Source: Manihot esculenta
Taxonomy: Eukaryota > Streptophyta > Magnoliopsida > Malpighiales > Euphorbiaceae
Direction of reading: 5' to 3'
Length of the DNA: 64,000 nucleotides
NCBI RefSeq assembly: GCF_001659605.2
Contig: NC_035176.2
Coordinates: 30,808,716 to 30,872,715, forward strand
Positions 1 through 12,803 of the stretch are shown one piece after another. The first letter of the stretch is position 1; each line of letters opens with the position of its first letter. Under the pieces are notes generated by a model. The model was given only the letters and a program-made list of their open reading frames with translations, made no database searches and was not told the DNA's origin. The position numbers were made by a program, and so were the translations under genes.

Positions 1-1750
1 TTAATGGTTGTTAAGCTCATCTCATATGAGCAGGAACTCTTCATTACCCTTTTGTAATACATATATTGGATGCCTAGCTAGGACCAGGAGATGCTTTATT
101 TTCAAATGAACCTAACTTTGGCAAGTGGCTTGATTCTGAATTTGTGTGCTTCTTGTAGTAGCTATTGCTAGCCAAATTAAAATGGCAAAAACCCAATTCT
201 ACCCATGATCAGTGAGTTTCCAATTCTGTGAAATCAACTAGCTATTTCTTTGTGCTATTCTGCTAAAAAGTTGGTCTCTATATTTTATTGTCAGTAAATA
301 GGTTTTTGCATTTATGATCAACTTCCTCATTCTCACATTAGATAACAGGAACAGATTATGAAACCTTTTCCCTTTCTGGATGCTCCATTTAATTGTTGAA
401 AATCTTGAATTGAATCATTATGTTTTACTGTTTACTTGTGATAACAGGGCCCTAGGCTACTGCCTCGTTATGTGATATTCGTTTCTTCCAACGGTAATGT
501 AGTTTGTGATAGAATTTGCAGCCTAAAACCAGGCTATTTGAAGTTCACTTGATTATTTGCACATCATTGTTTCTGCTTGTATGAGAAACTGAAGAGTATT
601 ATTGTTTATGGAAACAATCTCTTTTGGAGCTTCTGGTGCTTAATCAGAGGTTTTATGAATCAATGGTTTGTGAAATTGTGATTGCCAAGGGAAGGTGATA
701 ATTCTATCAACAAATTCAACCTGTTTTCTGATGGGTGAATGCCAGTTATTGGTCTTGTTTTATATGTGTGTGCAACCTTATGAGTCTTATCATTGAGGTA
801 AGAATGAAAAAGTTTGCATCAAAGTTCAGTTGTTAGTTATAAAAAAACTCCAAAAAAAAAAACTTGATGGGTGATCCTGATACTGCATAGTTGCTTGGGT
901 GAGCACCTAGATTGTACATTAGGTTTCTGAACTCTCTTCTGATCTGTGGATGAGCTTGGCCGGTCACCATTGAGGCATGGGCGTAGAACATTAGAATTGG
1001 ATAATGCGTTTTGGATTTTGATAGAAGTTTGTAGAAGAAAATTTACCTTAAAATGGGTTGCGAGTATCGAATTGGACTCTGCTGTTTTTGCAGGATATCA
1101 GGACAAACCGTTATACATCTGTAGATTTTGCAGCCATTCGAACTCTATCTTCATGTTAATTTCTTCATTACTACCATTCAAACTGTAAATGAAACTTCCT
1201 TCTTAGTCGAGCTACCACCGCAGCTTCCCTGAAGAACAAGAGAGCCTAATACCATATTACCAGTCAAAATTCCAGGCCTGAGCATTCTTCTTGATGGACA
1301 AATTAAAATTCAAAACTTTCCTTCCTTTTCAGAAATTGGAGTTGAAATATATGGGTCTTGTTTGCCGATGATGAGCTTGGAGATGGAGTAGATTCCAAGA
1401 GAAGATATTCAAGAATATGTGGCCAATATCTGAAGGAGAAGGGGGGCTAGTTTAGGCTGGCTTTCTACGGATTGAAGACATATTGGCAGTTTCCGGTAGC
1501 CATCCCCCAACCAAGTCTTCGGTGGGAGTGGACAAGACTGTTCAACAAACGTGGTTTTTGTTTTGGCCTTTTTGCTTGTGGTGCTCATGGATCTTAGAGT
1601 CTGATAAACCTACTTTAACCAACGTGTTTAATGATCTCCAAATCGAAAGATTCCATTTTTTTTTCCAATTTTCATATATACAAGAAAGAGAATTTTTCAG
1701 CATTCAAATTGAACTTCACACCAGAAGTTCACACGTGGGCTGATATTCCC
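1..1750. other. Left edge, no supportable coding exon
   Basis: This stretch is less AT-rich than the next 2 kb and contains splice-like junctions, such as a possible acceptor before 449 and possible donors after it. It could therefore be the spliced 3' untranslated tail of a gene lying to the left. The open frames here (for example 946-1188) do not read like a known protein, and I see no domain. No gene is called. Confidence 0.3.
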
Positions 1751-4030
1751 CCAACCAAATTGAATGGAATCTAATTAAAATTTATTTAAAATTAAATAAA
1801 AAATAAAAGAAATTAAAATTAAAATTAAAATATTTAATTTATTATCAATTATAATAAAATAAAATAAAATTATGAAAATAATAATTGTAAAAAAACATTT
1901 TATTAATAAATTACAATGCATATATTAATTAATAAAACTTTGACCATTTTAGTTAATTCAGTTATAATTCAAACCTTATCAGAAATTAAATTATTAAAAA
2001 TTCAAATCTACTTTTTAAAAAATATAAACTTCATTGATTTGGTTCAAATAAAATCAATCACTATAATCCCATATTACACTAATTAAATAATGGAGGGTCT
2101 TAGTGTTTAGATCCCACATCGAACAAGAATGAGAGGGTTATGGGATTTATATAATTAGTTTAATATTCTCAAACAATCAACATTAGTTATTTTGGACTTG
2201 TAAAATATTTCAAAATTTATTTAATTCAATCTTAAATGAAATTTACTTGCAACAGTGTTTATTTAGTTTATTTTTACACTGAATGAATCCTTCAAAGAAA
2301 AAAAAAACAATTTAAATTATTAATATAAAATTTTTTTATCAATGCAAAACATTTGTATTTAAAAACGCCTAAACAGAAAATCAAAAACCAATTAAGCCTA
2401 GAACATAAACCTCAACCCATAAAAGCCCAACTCATAGCTAAATCAAATTGGTACAAACCAACTCTGGTAAGAAACTAAAAATATCAGAAGCTACATGTAG
2501 AAAGAAATGGCCTCAGAACCATGCAACAACACCGCCACCAGCTTTTCACAGCTAATAAATATAGCGAAATCGATACAAGTATCATGACCCACTAGAGTTC
2601 ACCATCAGCAATCTCTACATCACCACCACAAGGAGAGTAACCCCGACATGACCACTACAAGGAGAGTAACGAACAAACTAAAATCTCAACGCCCGGCCAC
2701 ACCAACGCTACTAAATTTGCTCCAAAAAAAATTTAAATATTTATCACTTTTTATATTTATATTTTAATTTTAAAATTTTAGATAATAAAGTCAATTCTTT
2801 CATGTTAGACTTAATTTTAGCCATTTATCTTAATCAATTTTGATAAAAAAAAATTTTAATCAATGTATTGTGCCGCATAGAATTATTCTTCAAAAGACCT
2901 ATTGAATAAAAAAAATATACACATTTATATGAATTCATATTTATATCAAAATTTTAAATTTTAGATAATAAAATTAATTTTTTTAAAAAACTTTTTACAG
3001 TTATAACCAATAGAATGAAATTGAATCTTAAAAAGTTATTGATAAATTATAATATAATTCATAAAATTTCACATTAATAAATATATAATCCTTTAATTTA
3101 AATTTTATATTAAAAATATATTTATTTTATATTTATCATATATATAATATTAAATAAACATTTATTATCAATAAATCTTTTATTATATAAAATATCACAT
3201 ATAAATATCATATATTAAAATATTTTATTAAAAGTGTATATTCATGTATGTATTTCTAACCTATAAAAAATTATATTTTATATTAATAAAATAAAATAAA
3301 ATAAAATATTATATATTTTAATATGTAAAATCATCTTTTTATGATTTTTATAAAATCTTAAATATGTTAATTACGCTTTTTATAAATTATTTGTGATATT
3401 TAATATTTTTATTTTATTCATTCATATAATAAGTAATAATAAAAAATTATATTTCATATCAATAATATTAAATTAAATTAAATTTATATATTTTATATTA
3501 TAATTTTTTATATTTTATTTTTTATTAAACTATAATAAAAATAAGATGTAAATAATAGAATTAAAAAAATAATATTATTAAAATAAAAATATATATTTTA
3601 AAAACTATTTTATTAATCAAATAAAAATTTAAATATTATATTATAATTTTTTAATAAATCTTTAAATTCAATTTAGTTTTCTAATAAAATAAAAAAATTT
3701 AATTTTATTATTTAAAATTTTAAATATAAATATAAACTAATGTAAATTTTTTGATTTTTTTATTTAATAAATTTTTTAAGAATAATCCTATCATGTTATG
3801 TAAATTAAAAATATTTTAATTAAAATATATAATTAAAAGTAAAAGAATTAATTTTATTATTTAATATTTTAATATTAGAATATAAATGTGAAGATCGTTA
3901 GGATTTTTTGTTTTATAGAAAAGCCCTTTTAAATTTTGTTTGAAATTATAAGGAAATTCCATCAAAGCCAAAGACAAATAGGAATTTGGGAGCTGGAAAA
4001 AGAACAGCGGTCTGTCGCAGCCGCTGAAAT
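1751..4030. other. AT-rich intergenic DNA
   Basis: This is mostly A/T homopolymer-like sequence without genes. The only distinctive piece is at about 2095-2165. It carries ATCCCACATCG followed by a short GC-richer stretch and a TATA-like TTTATATAA. That arrangement is common in decayed LTR or short non-autonomous retroelement promoters of dicots. No terminal repeats could be delimited. Confidence 0.4.
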
Positions 4031-4033
4031 CAA

Positions 4034-4041
4034 TATATATA
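4034..4041 (+). promoter_or_regulatory. Putative TATA box of the thioredoxin-like gene
   Basis: TATATATA lies about 220 bp upstream of the start codon at 4263. It sits at the boundary between AT-rich intergenic DNA and a CT-rich leader (4090-4260) that looks like a plant 5' UTR. Position and context are the only support. Confidence 0.35.
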
Positions 4042-4262
4042 CGCGTTAAGTATCTTCTTGGTACGATCTGGTTCACAGAAACACAGGAAGGAGAGGAGGC
4101 CGCCTGACACTTCTCTCATTCACGCACCCATCTCACGTCACTTCCTCTCCCTCCATCTATGGCTTCCCTTCTGTGCTTTTGACCTCATGTAGTTCAATCT
4201 CTTCTCTTACTTTGCAGTTTCAGAAAACTTTTCTGCTTCCTTCTCTCAATCAATCTCTATAA

Positions 4263-7200
4263 ATGGCTGATATTTTTCGATTACCATCTTTTCACTCGCT
4301 TCGTTTCTCTTCTTCTCTGCTCACCTCCTTCTCCTCTACCTTCAATTATCTTCAACCCGCTCTCCCACCTAATCAGAATTACAGCAATTCAGATAAGAAG
4401 ATTTACCCTTTAGTATATTCTTCTGCTGGTGGTGTTTCTCGCTTCGCTCCCATGCCCAGGAAGCAATTGCTTTCTTTAAAGGTATCAACTTTTGCAGTCG
4501 ATTGAGCTTCTTCTTCTTCTTTTTTTTTTTTTTTCCTTTAGAATTTAAGTAAAAATAACGAGGATCCTTTTGTTCAAACTTTGAACGTTTTGTTTTTAAT
4601 ATTCTACTTTAGTGTTTTTGTGTGCTGTGAGCGAATTTTTGCTACCCATCTCCTGAATTTGGTTTTGGTTATGTGATATGGTTTTGAACTTTTTGGGGGT
4701 GAGAATTGAAATGCAGGGTTTTTATTGAAGTTACATCTTAAAGCATAACACTGCAAATTTTATTTTAATTGACAAGTTTTGTTCATATTTAGGTTTTTGT
4801 GTTGTTGGATTCTGCCGATTTATTATCCCTTTCCTTGATAGTTCACTTTAAGAGGATTCCCTGTGGCTAATCAGTTGTAATAATGTGGAATGATTCTCTA
4901 TTTGCATTCACTTTGCCTTATACATTCCACTTTGATGTGGCTGTGTTTTGAGTCTATGTTATAGATTAAGACATGATGCTCAAAGCTTTATGCCATATTT
5001 GTTCTTTCTCCTCTTGCAAAGATTTGTTCTTCCGATTGCTTACTCTTCGTAGTGTTTTATTATTGGGCCATTAGCATAGGTTTAAACCATAAAATCTTGT
5101 AGCTATTTACTGATGCTTATGGATGCAGTTTTCATAGTAAAAATAATTATGGTGGAAGGAAAATAGTGAAGGAAAGGTGTTATGTTCAGTTTTCGCAGTA
5201 AAAATAAGTCAAAACTTTTAATTTTGAGGCTATAGAGTCTAATAGCATTCCAGGAAAAGAATCAACCAAATGGGTTGATTCATGTTGATATACCCGATTA
5301 TCTGTTGATACTTTCAATTCAGACTTGATTTAGGTAAGTTTGTGATTTATCCAGTAGGTTGAAATCATTAGGATGAGGAATAGAAGTTAGAACCGTAGAA
5401 TTGCTTTGAGAATTATAAGCTTCTAACAACAGTAGATTCATCTCATATATTCAAATTGCAAAGAAGGGGAATCTAATTGAATTGAGAATCATAAGATCTT
5501 AACAATAATGGCATTTAGTAGTATTATTTTGTTGTCATATTGCCGAGTATTGGACTGAAGCTGTTTTGCATAATCCAACAGATAATGAGAACTTTGTTTG
5601 AGAAAATGATATTCTCTAGTACATAAATTTTATTTTAATGTTAGGTTGTTGCTTTCTCAAATGTACATGAATTGCCTGGTTGTTATTTAATTTTTTTGGT
5701 TAACTTTTGCTTTGTGGTTTGTAAATTTTATCTTGGTGGTTTCCATGTGGCCAGAGCTAATAGTTCTTACTTCAATACTTTATGCAGGTGCATGCCGCAA
5801 TTGCTGAAACTGACCAGCCAAAATGGTGGGAGAAGAATGCAGGACCAAATATGATTGACATTCATTCTACACAAGAATTTTTGAGTGCCTTAAGTCAAGC
5901 AGGAGATAGATTAGTTATTGTTGAATTTTATGGAACTTGGTGTGCATCTTGCCGTGCCTTATTTCCCAAGGTAATATTGCTTTGGTACTTGACATCTCAT
6001 TCTTCATTTTCCACTATTATTCGTTATTTTTATTGTATTTCCTGTGATAATTTTGACCAAAAGAATTTTTTTCTATGATTTTAATAAACTCTTCTTTGTG
6101 TCCTCCTTTCTATTGTGGCATTTCTCCCAAATCCTTGCTCCTCAGGGTGAAAAAGCACCTGAGTTCACCTTGATTAGCCCTTGGAGTGATCTAATTAATC
6201 AGTGCTTCTATTAACTTGTTATAATTATGAGAAAGATCTAATTGTTTTAGCATTTGCTTCATTGTAAGTGGATTTAATTTTGCTGCTGAATTGCCTCTTG
6301 GTATGGGATTGTGTAACAAGGTTTCAGTGGTATAAGTCACTGCACCTCTACCTTTTGTGCTGACAAGCTTCTAGAGTTCATTTTGTTGTGAGAATGCCTT
6401 TCTGCAGACCGACTAAGTTATTAGCCTGCTTGTGATTTAGGTTATGATAAACTTAAAAGTATACGCTCGTGCAATTATATTTGGTTGATTATACAAGATC
6501 CATCCAGTGTCAAATGCATTGCTATGCAGTCTGTTGGAGAAAGATTGCTGAGCGTTAGGTTGAAAGCTTGTATAACAGTAACCACAATCCACATTATGTT
6601 ACCTGATGAGAGTTGAATCCAAAACTTAATCAGAAACTAGCCCAATGGATATGACACAAAGATTATGAGGTTCTATTCCTTTAAGGAGTAATTAAAAGGT
6701 AGCCGCAGGATATATTAAAAAATTGCAAAACGATGACGATAGCCACTGCATTATTCTTTTCTTTTTTATATTATTCTTGTTGGGCAACATGGATTGTTGT
6801 TTTATTGAAATGTAGTTGGTTTTTGATAGAATTAGAAAGGTTTATTTGGTGTTCTTTTTATTATATGTTAATAATAATAGCTTGCAAATTAAGAATATCA
6901 AAGAGTAAAAGTCGACATCTTTGTTTGTTAATGTGAAACGGAACAAGAATGGATCAGGATATCATGGACTGATCCTGTTTATACGTAATTATTGTTCATG
7001 CTGGCATAATATAGATGTAATGGACATCGATATTTTCCCCATTTTTTGGTAGCAGGAAGTGTTATTTTTCAAGAGAAATGTAGGAAACAATTAATAAATG
7101 TTGTGCCTTTTTTTTTTCCAAGTATTCCTGGTCTACCCACTGATTTTTTATGTTGTAATGGATTGGACAGCTCTGTAGAACGGCAGAAGAACATCCAGAG

Positions 7201-7844
7201 ATTTTGTTTCTTAAAGTGAACTTTGACGAAAACAAGCCTATGTGCAAAAGTTTGAATGTTAAAGTGCTTCCTTACTTTCACTTCTATCGTGGTGCTCATG
7301 GACAATTGGAATCCTTTTCATGTTCACTTGCTAAGGTTGGCATTTTTCTCCTGCTTTTTTTCCTCTGTTAAATTGATAAAAAAAACATCTTTCTTTTGCC
7401 AATGTTCAAACCTACAAAAACTGTTTAAAACTCTAGAAACAATACTTCTCCATATATACTTGTTTTATGAAAGAGAAAAGTCATGAGACTACTATCAGAT
7501 ATGAAATGCAAAATCTTCTCCTACAGTCCAGTTCTGTCACTGAGCCGTGTGTGTATGTCTATCTCTAAAAAAGAACAAAGGATTTCATAAATGGACACGC
7601 TAATAAAACCTTTGGACAGGTGAAGCATGCAGCTAGTTTAGAAAATCAATATCTCCTTGCTACTGAGATTCACTGTCTCTGACATGTGTTTCTTCCTCTA
7701 AATCATCTGCAGTTTCAAAAAATTAAGGATGCAATTGCAATGCATAGCACAGCCGAATGCGGCAACGGTCCGGCGAAGAGTGTTGGGGAACTTACTCTAG
7801 AATCTGTGTCTACTCCAAAAGACAAGCCAGCAGGATCAGCATGA
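4263..7844 (+). CDS. ACHT: Chloroplast atypical thioredoxin, ACHT / TRX-like 2 type
   Basis: The gene has four exons: 4263-4481, 5788-5970, 7171-7335 and 7713-7844. All junctions are GT..AG and phase 0, giving 232 residues. Residues 1 to about 70 are rich in Ser, Leu and basic residues with few acids, as expected for a plastid transit peptide. The thioredoxin fold follows. The redox site is WCASC at residues 124-128, not the canonical WCGPC. Downstream are the conserved stretches [11 protein letters not shown] and [10 protein letters not shown], and the last of these holds the cis-proline. This is the signature of the ACHT (atypical Cys/His-rich) family, TRX-like 2 subgroup (Arabidopsis ACHT1/ACHT2). 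Those proteins are thylakoid-associated and take part in oxidising stromal targets such as 2-Cys peroxiredoxin-linked proteins; this role is family knowledge. The short acidic and Pro-containing tail is ordinary for the subgroup. The gene converges on the tetraspanin gene, with about 650 bp between stop codons. Family assignment is secure; which ACHT paralogue it is remains uncertain. Confidence 0.93.
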
Positions 7845-8497
7845 AAATAGGAATATTAATTTAAGCATTTGTCTATATAACAATGAGTTGTGGTGTATGT
7901 TGCTTAGATATTCAATGTTATTCTGTATATTTTCACTTTTCTTTTGTAGAAGAGTGTAAGCAATAGTTGTCATCCTACTTCCATTCTTTGGCGGTCTTCT
8001 TCTCTGTGATGTTTGTAACTTTACTGGAAATGAAATTTCACATCTCCCATGTTTTTGGTAAGTCTAAAATATTGTATTGAAGTTTTAAATAAAATCAATT
8101 ATAAAATAACACATTAAAAAAATTATAATATGAAAATAAAATATTTCAAAACATAAAAAAATTGAATTTAAAAAGATATAATAAATAATAAGTTTTAATT
8201 TATTGGTATGAAATTATCTTATGATTGCGAGCTCTCGAATTTGAATCTTCGAGCCAACTGTAATATATATATATATATTCAAATATAAAAGCATAAAATC
8301 TTGGATTCAAATAAGCTACAGAAATAGAAGAATCCAACGCTCGTGATCATTGAGATTCTAATTCTATTATCATTTCAATCAAAAACTGGCTCCCCAACCA
8401 GCGTTCGTGCCCGTCCATAACAGCAAAGTACAAAAGCAAAAGGAATATATTACAGATATACTTGCACAACAGCATATTGCAGATGTTTCTGGCAAGA
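7845..8497. other. Convergent 3' UTRs of thioredoxin and tetraspanin genes
   Basis: This gap between two convergent stop codons contains a GC-poor core at 8050-8290 with a short (TA)n tract near 8263. The flanks, 7845 to about 8050 and 8300-8497, have more balanced composition and probably are the two 3' UTRs. There is no additional gene. Confidence 0.5.
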
Positions 8498-10033
8498 TCA
8501 AGCCCAACCCTGCTTGTATCTGCGAAAAAGGTCTTCTGTTTGAGCATTTTTGAAGGCACTACAGGCAATAAGATAGACCCATATAAGCACCACCACTGTC
8601 ACAATAAGAATCACATTGGCTTTCCTCCATTCTTTCCTCAGATTCCCTAACAAACCAGCTTTGCAAGAATTGCAATTGTAGCACAGCTGGCTCTGGTCAT
8701 TGTTCCACAAGTAGCAGTCTGGGTCTGATGTTGGGTTTGTTGGGTTTAGCCACAATGTTGGGTTCACATAATTGTAGCCACAAACTGTTGGGGGTTTACA
8801 ACACCCTGACTGTAAATGAATAGTTTGAGACCAAATAAATTAAAACAAGCACATGAAAGAAAAAGGGCAAAAGCAAAGAAAGCAGCTGGCAACCGTATAA
8901 GCTCCCACTGTGTATCTTATCTTCTGCAATGAAGACAGCCTGTAACCTTATTAATCCACAGTGAGTTCTTTACTTTGATGGTAATCTATTAGCACAAACT
9001 TTCATAGGTTGATTTCAAGAATCATTTTCCTTATCATTGGAGGATCAAGAAAGCCCCATATGTCATAATCCCATTAAAAATATATAATACAATAATTTAT
9101 AGCAGTTGCCTTTTGACCTGTTTAGTTAACAGTGACCGATCCAATTTAAGTGCTAATTCAACCATCATAATCCCATTATAGGTCCACTAAATTTTGTAAA
9201 AAGGAAAAATGGGTCCTGCCCTGAACCGCCCTGTACCGTACCGTCCCGTCTAGCTCAGTCCTACCACTCCAGCAGCTGTATGTAAGGTGTAACCACCACC
9301 TTAAAAACTCTTAGTACGTGTCAAAGGAAAGCACATGGAAAACAATTGCCTAACAATTAGCTTGTCGGGTTAAAATCAGGTGGGAATGTGGACTTGAATG
9401 TGAATCACAATTAAACTTGAATCTGAAATGGACATTTCCATAAGCTTCCTCTTTTCTACATTTTCAATCTGAAAAGGGCTCAGAATTGTAGAAAATATAG
9501 ATTGTGAATTCAAGAAATTAAGAAAAATAAGCTACCTGGAGAGGAGAGATATGGGCCACGATGAACTGATCAGCAGTGAGATAATTCTGACCCAGCTTAG
9601 AACAAACATCGCTCTCCGCCAGACAATTCCTGATCTTCACCCAATTCTTGGAATTCACCACATGATTTCTGAGCCAAGACGAGAATCCTTCAACCCTATA
9701 TTCTTTATAACCCCTTCCGGGAACATCATACCCACCATCGGCGCGCGTGACAACGAAAGCGAAAACCAGCAGGATCAAGAGAAGTCCGATGAGAATAGCC
9801 ATGCAGCAGAGATAGAATGCGATGAGAGTTTCCTTGTACCAATAAGCGCCAACGAAGCCAGCAAGGGAGACAAGGAGAACAAGGATTCCGAGTACGATGA
9901 TGGGCCAGCGGAAGTAGTGGATGCACTCGTTGTCGGGTTTGGAGGCAAGCCAGATGCCGGAGGCAATTATGGGGATTGAGCAGAGGAAAGCTACGAAGTT
10001 TAGAAGTGCAGTTATGTTGTTGGCTACTCCCAT
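8498..10033 (-). CDS. TET2: Tetraspanin, TET2 type
   Basis: There are two exons on the minus strand, 10033-9536 and 8809-8498, joined in phase 0. They give 269 residues, the usual plant tetraspanin length. Four membrane spans are visible: about residues 8-29, 44-64, 71-94 and 231-250. A short outer loop lies between spans 1 and 2, and a large extracellular loop between 3 and 4. That loop carries the plant signature GCCKPP (residues 168-173), directly after the intron, and further cysteines including CYNCNSCK (209-216). Early residues (SGIWLASKPDNEC) and the tail (AQTEDLFRRYKQGW) resemble Arabidopsis TET2 much more than TET7/8/9. Plant tetraspanins organise plasma-membrane microdomains and exosome-like vesicles. 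A single intron at this site is typical of the family. The 5' end faces the FANCE-like gene across a 0.8-kb AT-rich spacer. Confidence 0.93.
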
Positions 10034-10858
10034 GGCGGTGGGTTTTCGATGAAGAGAAGAAAATCATAGAGCTCTTACTACTAGTCTACTAAAGCCTGTG
10101 CGAAGAAAAGAGGAAAAGCACGCGGCGTTGACGAATGCTTGGAGGGGGGAGAGTGGACGGGGACGTAAATATTTTTTTTTTTAAATTGAAATTAAGAATT
10201 TCGCTGTAATTTTTTTTATATCATAAAGGGAAATCTTCAATTATTATACCTGCAAAAAAGAATATAGTCTCATTAGTGATTCAAAATGGATTTGTTGAAT
10301 AATTTATTTGAATATTTTTATTTTTTAATTTAATAAATTAAGTTAATTTATTATTTGAATATTTAATATTATAAATTTTGATATTAAAATTCAGACTATA
10401 TTTTCTACACTAAAAAGATATTATATTTAAATTAAAATTAGTCTAAATATACTATGAAATATCTGCTTTACTTACTAATTAGAAATTTGAAGTTATAATA
10501 ATTTCATTTTAAAATAATTTAAATGTATAATGGAATATTTTTAAAGTTTATGACATCAGCAGATTTTTATAATAATATTTAGGATTGTAAATATATATAC
10601 TGTCATTAATATTTTTTAATAATTGATTAAAATTTAAAAATACATATTTAAATTATTTTTAAAATATAGAATAAAATTAAAAAAAAATAGCAATTGTCCC
10701 TTATTGTTGATGTATCTAAAAGTAACTTTTTTTTTTTCCCGGGAAAATTTCTGCTCGGGAAACTGGTTTGTTTCCAGTTTACGCTCTACTTTCCCGCGTC
10801 TTAGTAGAAGTTCACAAATTTTCGTTTCTTCGCAAGGGAGAAAGAGAATCGCACTGAA
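10034..10858. other. Divergent promoter region between tetraspanin and FANCE-like genes
   Basis: An 825-bp spacer separates two divergent start codons. The first about 130 bp beside the tetraspanin and the last about 130 bp beside the FANCE-like gene are more GC-rich and likely 5' UTR. The middle (10165-10730) is very AT-rich. No clear TATA box could be assigned to either side. Confidence 0.45.
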
Positions 10859-12434
10859 ATGGAGCAATGGGTTCCACTATTTGACATTTTTCTCAACTCC
10901 TTGACGCCGGAAACCGAAGCATCTATGTGGTTACAGCAATCTTTCAATGTCTCCTCATCAAATCGGATCACCACAGGCTCTTTCCTCTCTTTACTTACCA
11001 AGCCCATCGATGCCACTATCAGCAGCTCATCTCCTCCAACCTCAAAGAGGTGAAATATTGACTCAAAATTCTCATTTGATTTATCAATTTTAAAATTTTT
11101 TTTGTTAAGCTGGACTTCAATGGCTCTTACTCTCGATTATAAACAGGGTCATGTTTATACAGACTCTGCCGGATATGGTACAGTCCAGAATTCTATCCTT
11201 TCTTGCCTTTGATCATGAGAGGTTTTGCAAGCGAGACTTGTCTATGTTGGCCAGGAGTATGTTGACAGACAATCAGGGCGTTGATTTCTGGGTTAAGAGG
11301 TCTGCTCGCAATCTGCTCGATGAAGTGTCCGAGTCAAATTATCAGTGGATTTCTGGTTTGAGTTTGGATTCTGAAGAACAGAGATTGGATGAAGAGTTTG
11401 AGACATTGCCAGGTTGGCTCAAGAGCATGGCAAGTGCTGATGACTCGGTTTTCCCTTGGCTGCCTTTGTCGCCTGGCGAATTGAATTCAAGAGAATTGCT
11501 CGGTGGTCATGAAAATGAACGAGATTCATTCACTCAAATTGGAGAGGGTGAAGGTGAAAATTTTGAGGAAGTTGTAGTGGAAATGGAGGTTGATCGTCCT
11601 GTGGATGCTCCTTTGGCACTGGAAATTCAAAACATGGCAGCTAGTTTGAGAGCCCAGGTATTGAATTTTGAGTCTCGAGCAAAAACTCTAGAATTAGTTG
11701 ATGAAATTTGCCATCTTTGTCTAGAGAAAGGAGGGGATTCTTTTGCAGTTCTTGGGTTGATTGAACCTTGGAAAGCAGATGATGAAATTGCTTCTCTACT
11801 TATTTCTCATCTTTCAAATGGAATTGATCAAGATGATCTCGGTTGGCCAAGCCAAGTTCTCAGTTCAATTATCCTTCCAAAGTTCCTTATTCTTGAAGAG
11901 CCAGCTTCTCGTGTGCTTGTGACCGCAGTGATTGACTACTGCAAGCTTTATCAAAGAGCTGCTGAATATGCATTATTGTTTCCACTGATAATGAGGACTG
12001 GTGGTATCAATAATCCATTATGTGATGTAGTCACAAGAATTGTGAAGGAATGCTTGCATCCAGTTCATGTTTCTTCATTCTGCCAGAAACTGCTATGTGC
12101 AGGAGAAGATGAGAAAAGATTCATCTGTCTTCCTTGTCATCAATGTCTGATATCCAATGAGCTGGTATGGACAGAGTCATTATTTATCCTTTTTAATAAT
12201 ATCTTAAATCTTAATGTTAAGTTAACTCAAGATTCAGTTGATCTGCTTGTTCTACGGATTCAGGAACTAGCCCAAAGTTTCTCAAAATCTCTAAGATTTG
12301 GGAACTTTTTGTTATGTTTCCTTACCAAATGTTCTTTATTGTTGAAGCCTCATAAACTCCTATTGGCAGATGCGGTTAAGCAGACCAATACTCTTGTTAC
12401 CAAAACTATATTATCAAAATTGTCTAGCTTCTAG
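10859..12434 (+). CDS. FANCE: Fanconi anaemia group E (FANCE)-like protein
   Basis: The gene has two exons, 10859-11049 and 11147-12434, separated by a 97-bp intron that splits an Arg codon (AG/G). The product has 492 residues. The start is the first ATG after a leader with in-frame stops. No membrane span or signal peptide is seen. The middle is acidic (around residues 150-190). The C-terminal half is a run of hydrophobic helical repeats ending in FGNFLLCFLTKCSLLLKP, consistent with the HEAT-like C-terminal domain of FANCE. In animals FANCE sits in the Fanconi core complex and bridges to FANCD2 during interstrand-crosslink repair. Plant FANCE acts with the anti-crossover FANCM pathway in meiosis. 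I assign it from resemblance to the plant protein annotated FANCE (remembered as At4g29560), so the function is inferred. If that is wrong it is a conserved plant protein of unknown function. Confidence 0.72.
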
Positions 12435-12621
12435 CTGCTAATTTGATTTTTAATGAATTTTTTTTTTTCTTGCTGCGTCTTAATAAGTCTCTGTGCCATA
12501 TGAACTGCACAACTTTTGTTTCCCCACTTCCGTTTCTCTGTTATTTTCCTTCCTTTTTCTGCCTTACTAAACGCAGTGAAGATGGGAATCACTAAACTGA
12601 CTGCAAACTACTTAAAATCAG

Positions 12622-12756
12622 GTAGTTGATGTTGCTAATCCAATAGCTATTGATGATAGTTCTGGTTATTCTATTTTTAGAGATGCTAGCAGAAATGGAT
12701 TGGAAGAAGAGAAGGAAGAATTGTTAATTAGACAAAAATTGCTATTGCTTATGTAG
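12622..12756 (+). pseudogene. Exon-like orphan open stretch downstream of FANCE-like gene
   Basis: After a possible acceptor (AAAATCAG at 12614-12621), 45 codons read without a break, beginning VVDVANPIAIDDSSGYS and ending in an acidic, helix-like EEEKEELLIRQK segment before a stop. The composition is protein-like, unlike the surrounding non-coding sequence. I do not recognise the family. It could be an alternative 3' exon of the FANCE-like gene or a captured gene fragment like its neighbour at 12804. Confidence 0.25.
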
Positions 12757-12803
12757 AAAATACTATTACAAACCGACACAGAACCTCTGAAGGAGCTTTA
12801 GTT

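Noticed and set aside
9551..9979. 142-codon plus-strand open frame
   Set aside because: It lies exactly antisense to tetraspanin exon 1, whose translation has clear family motifs.
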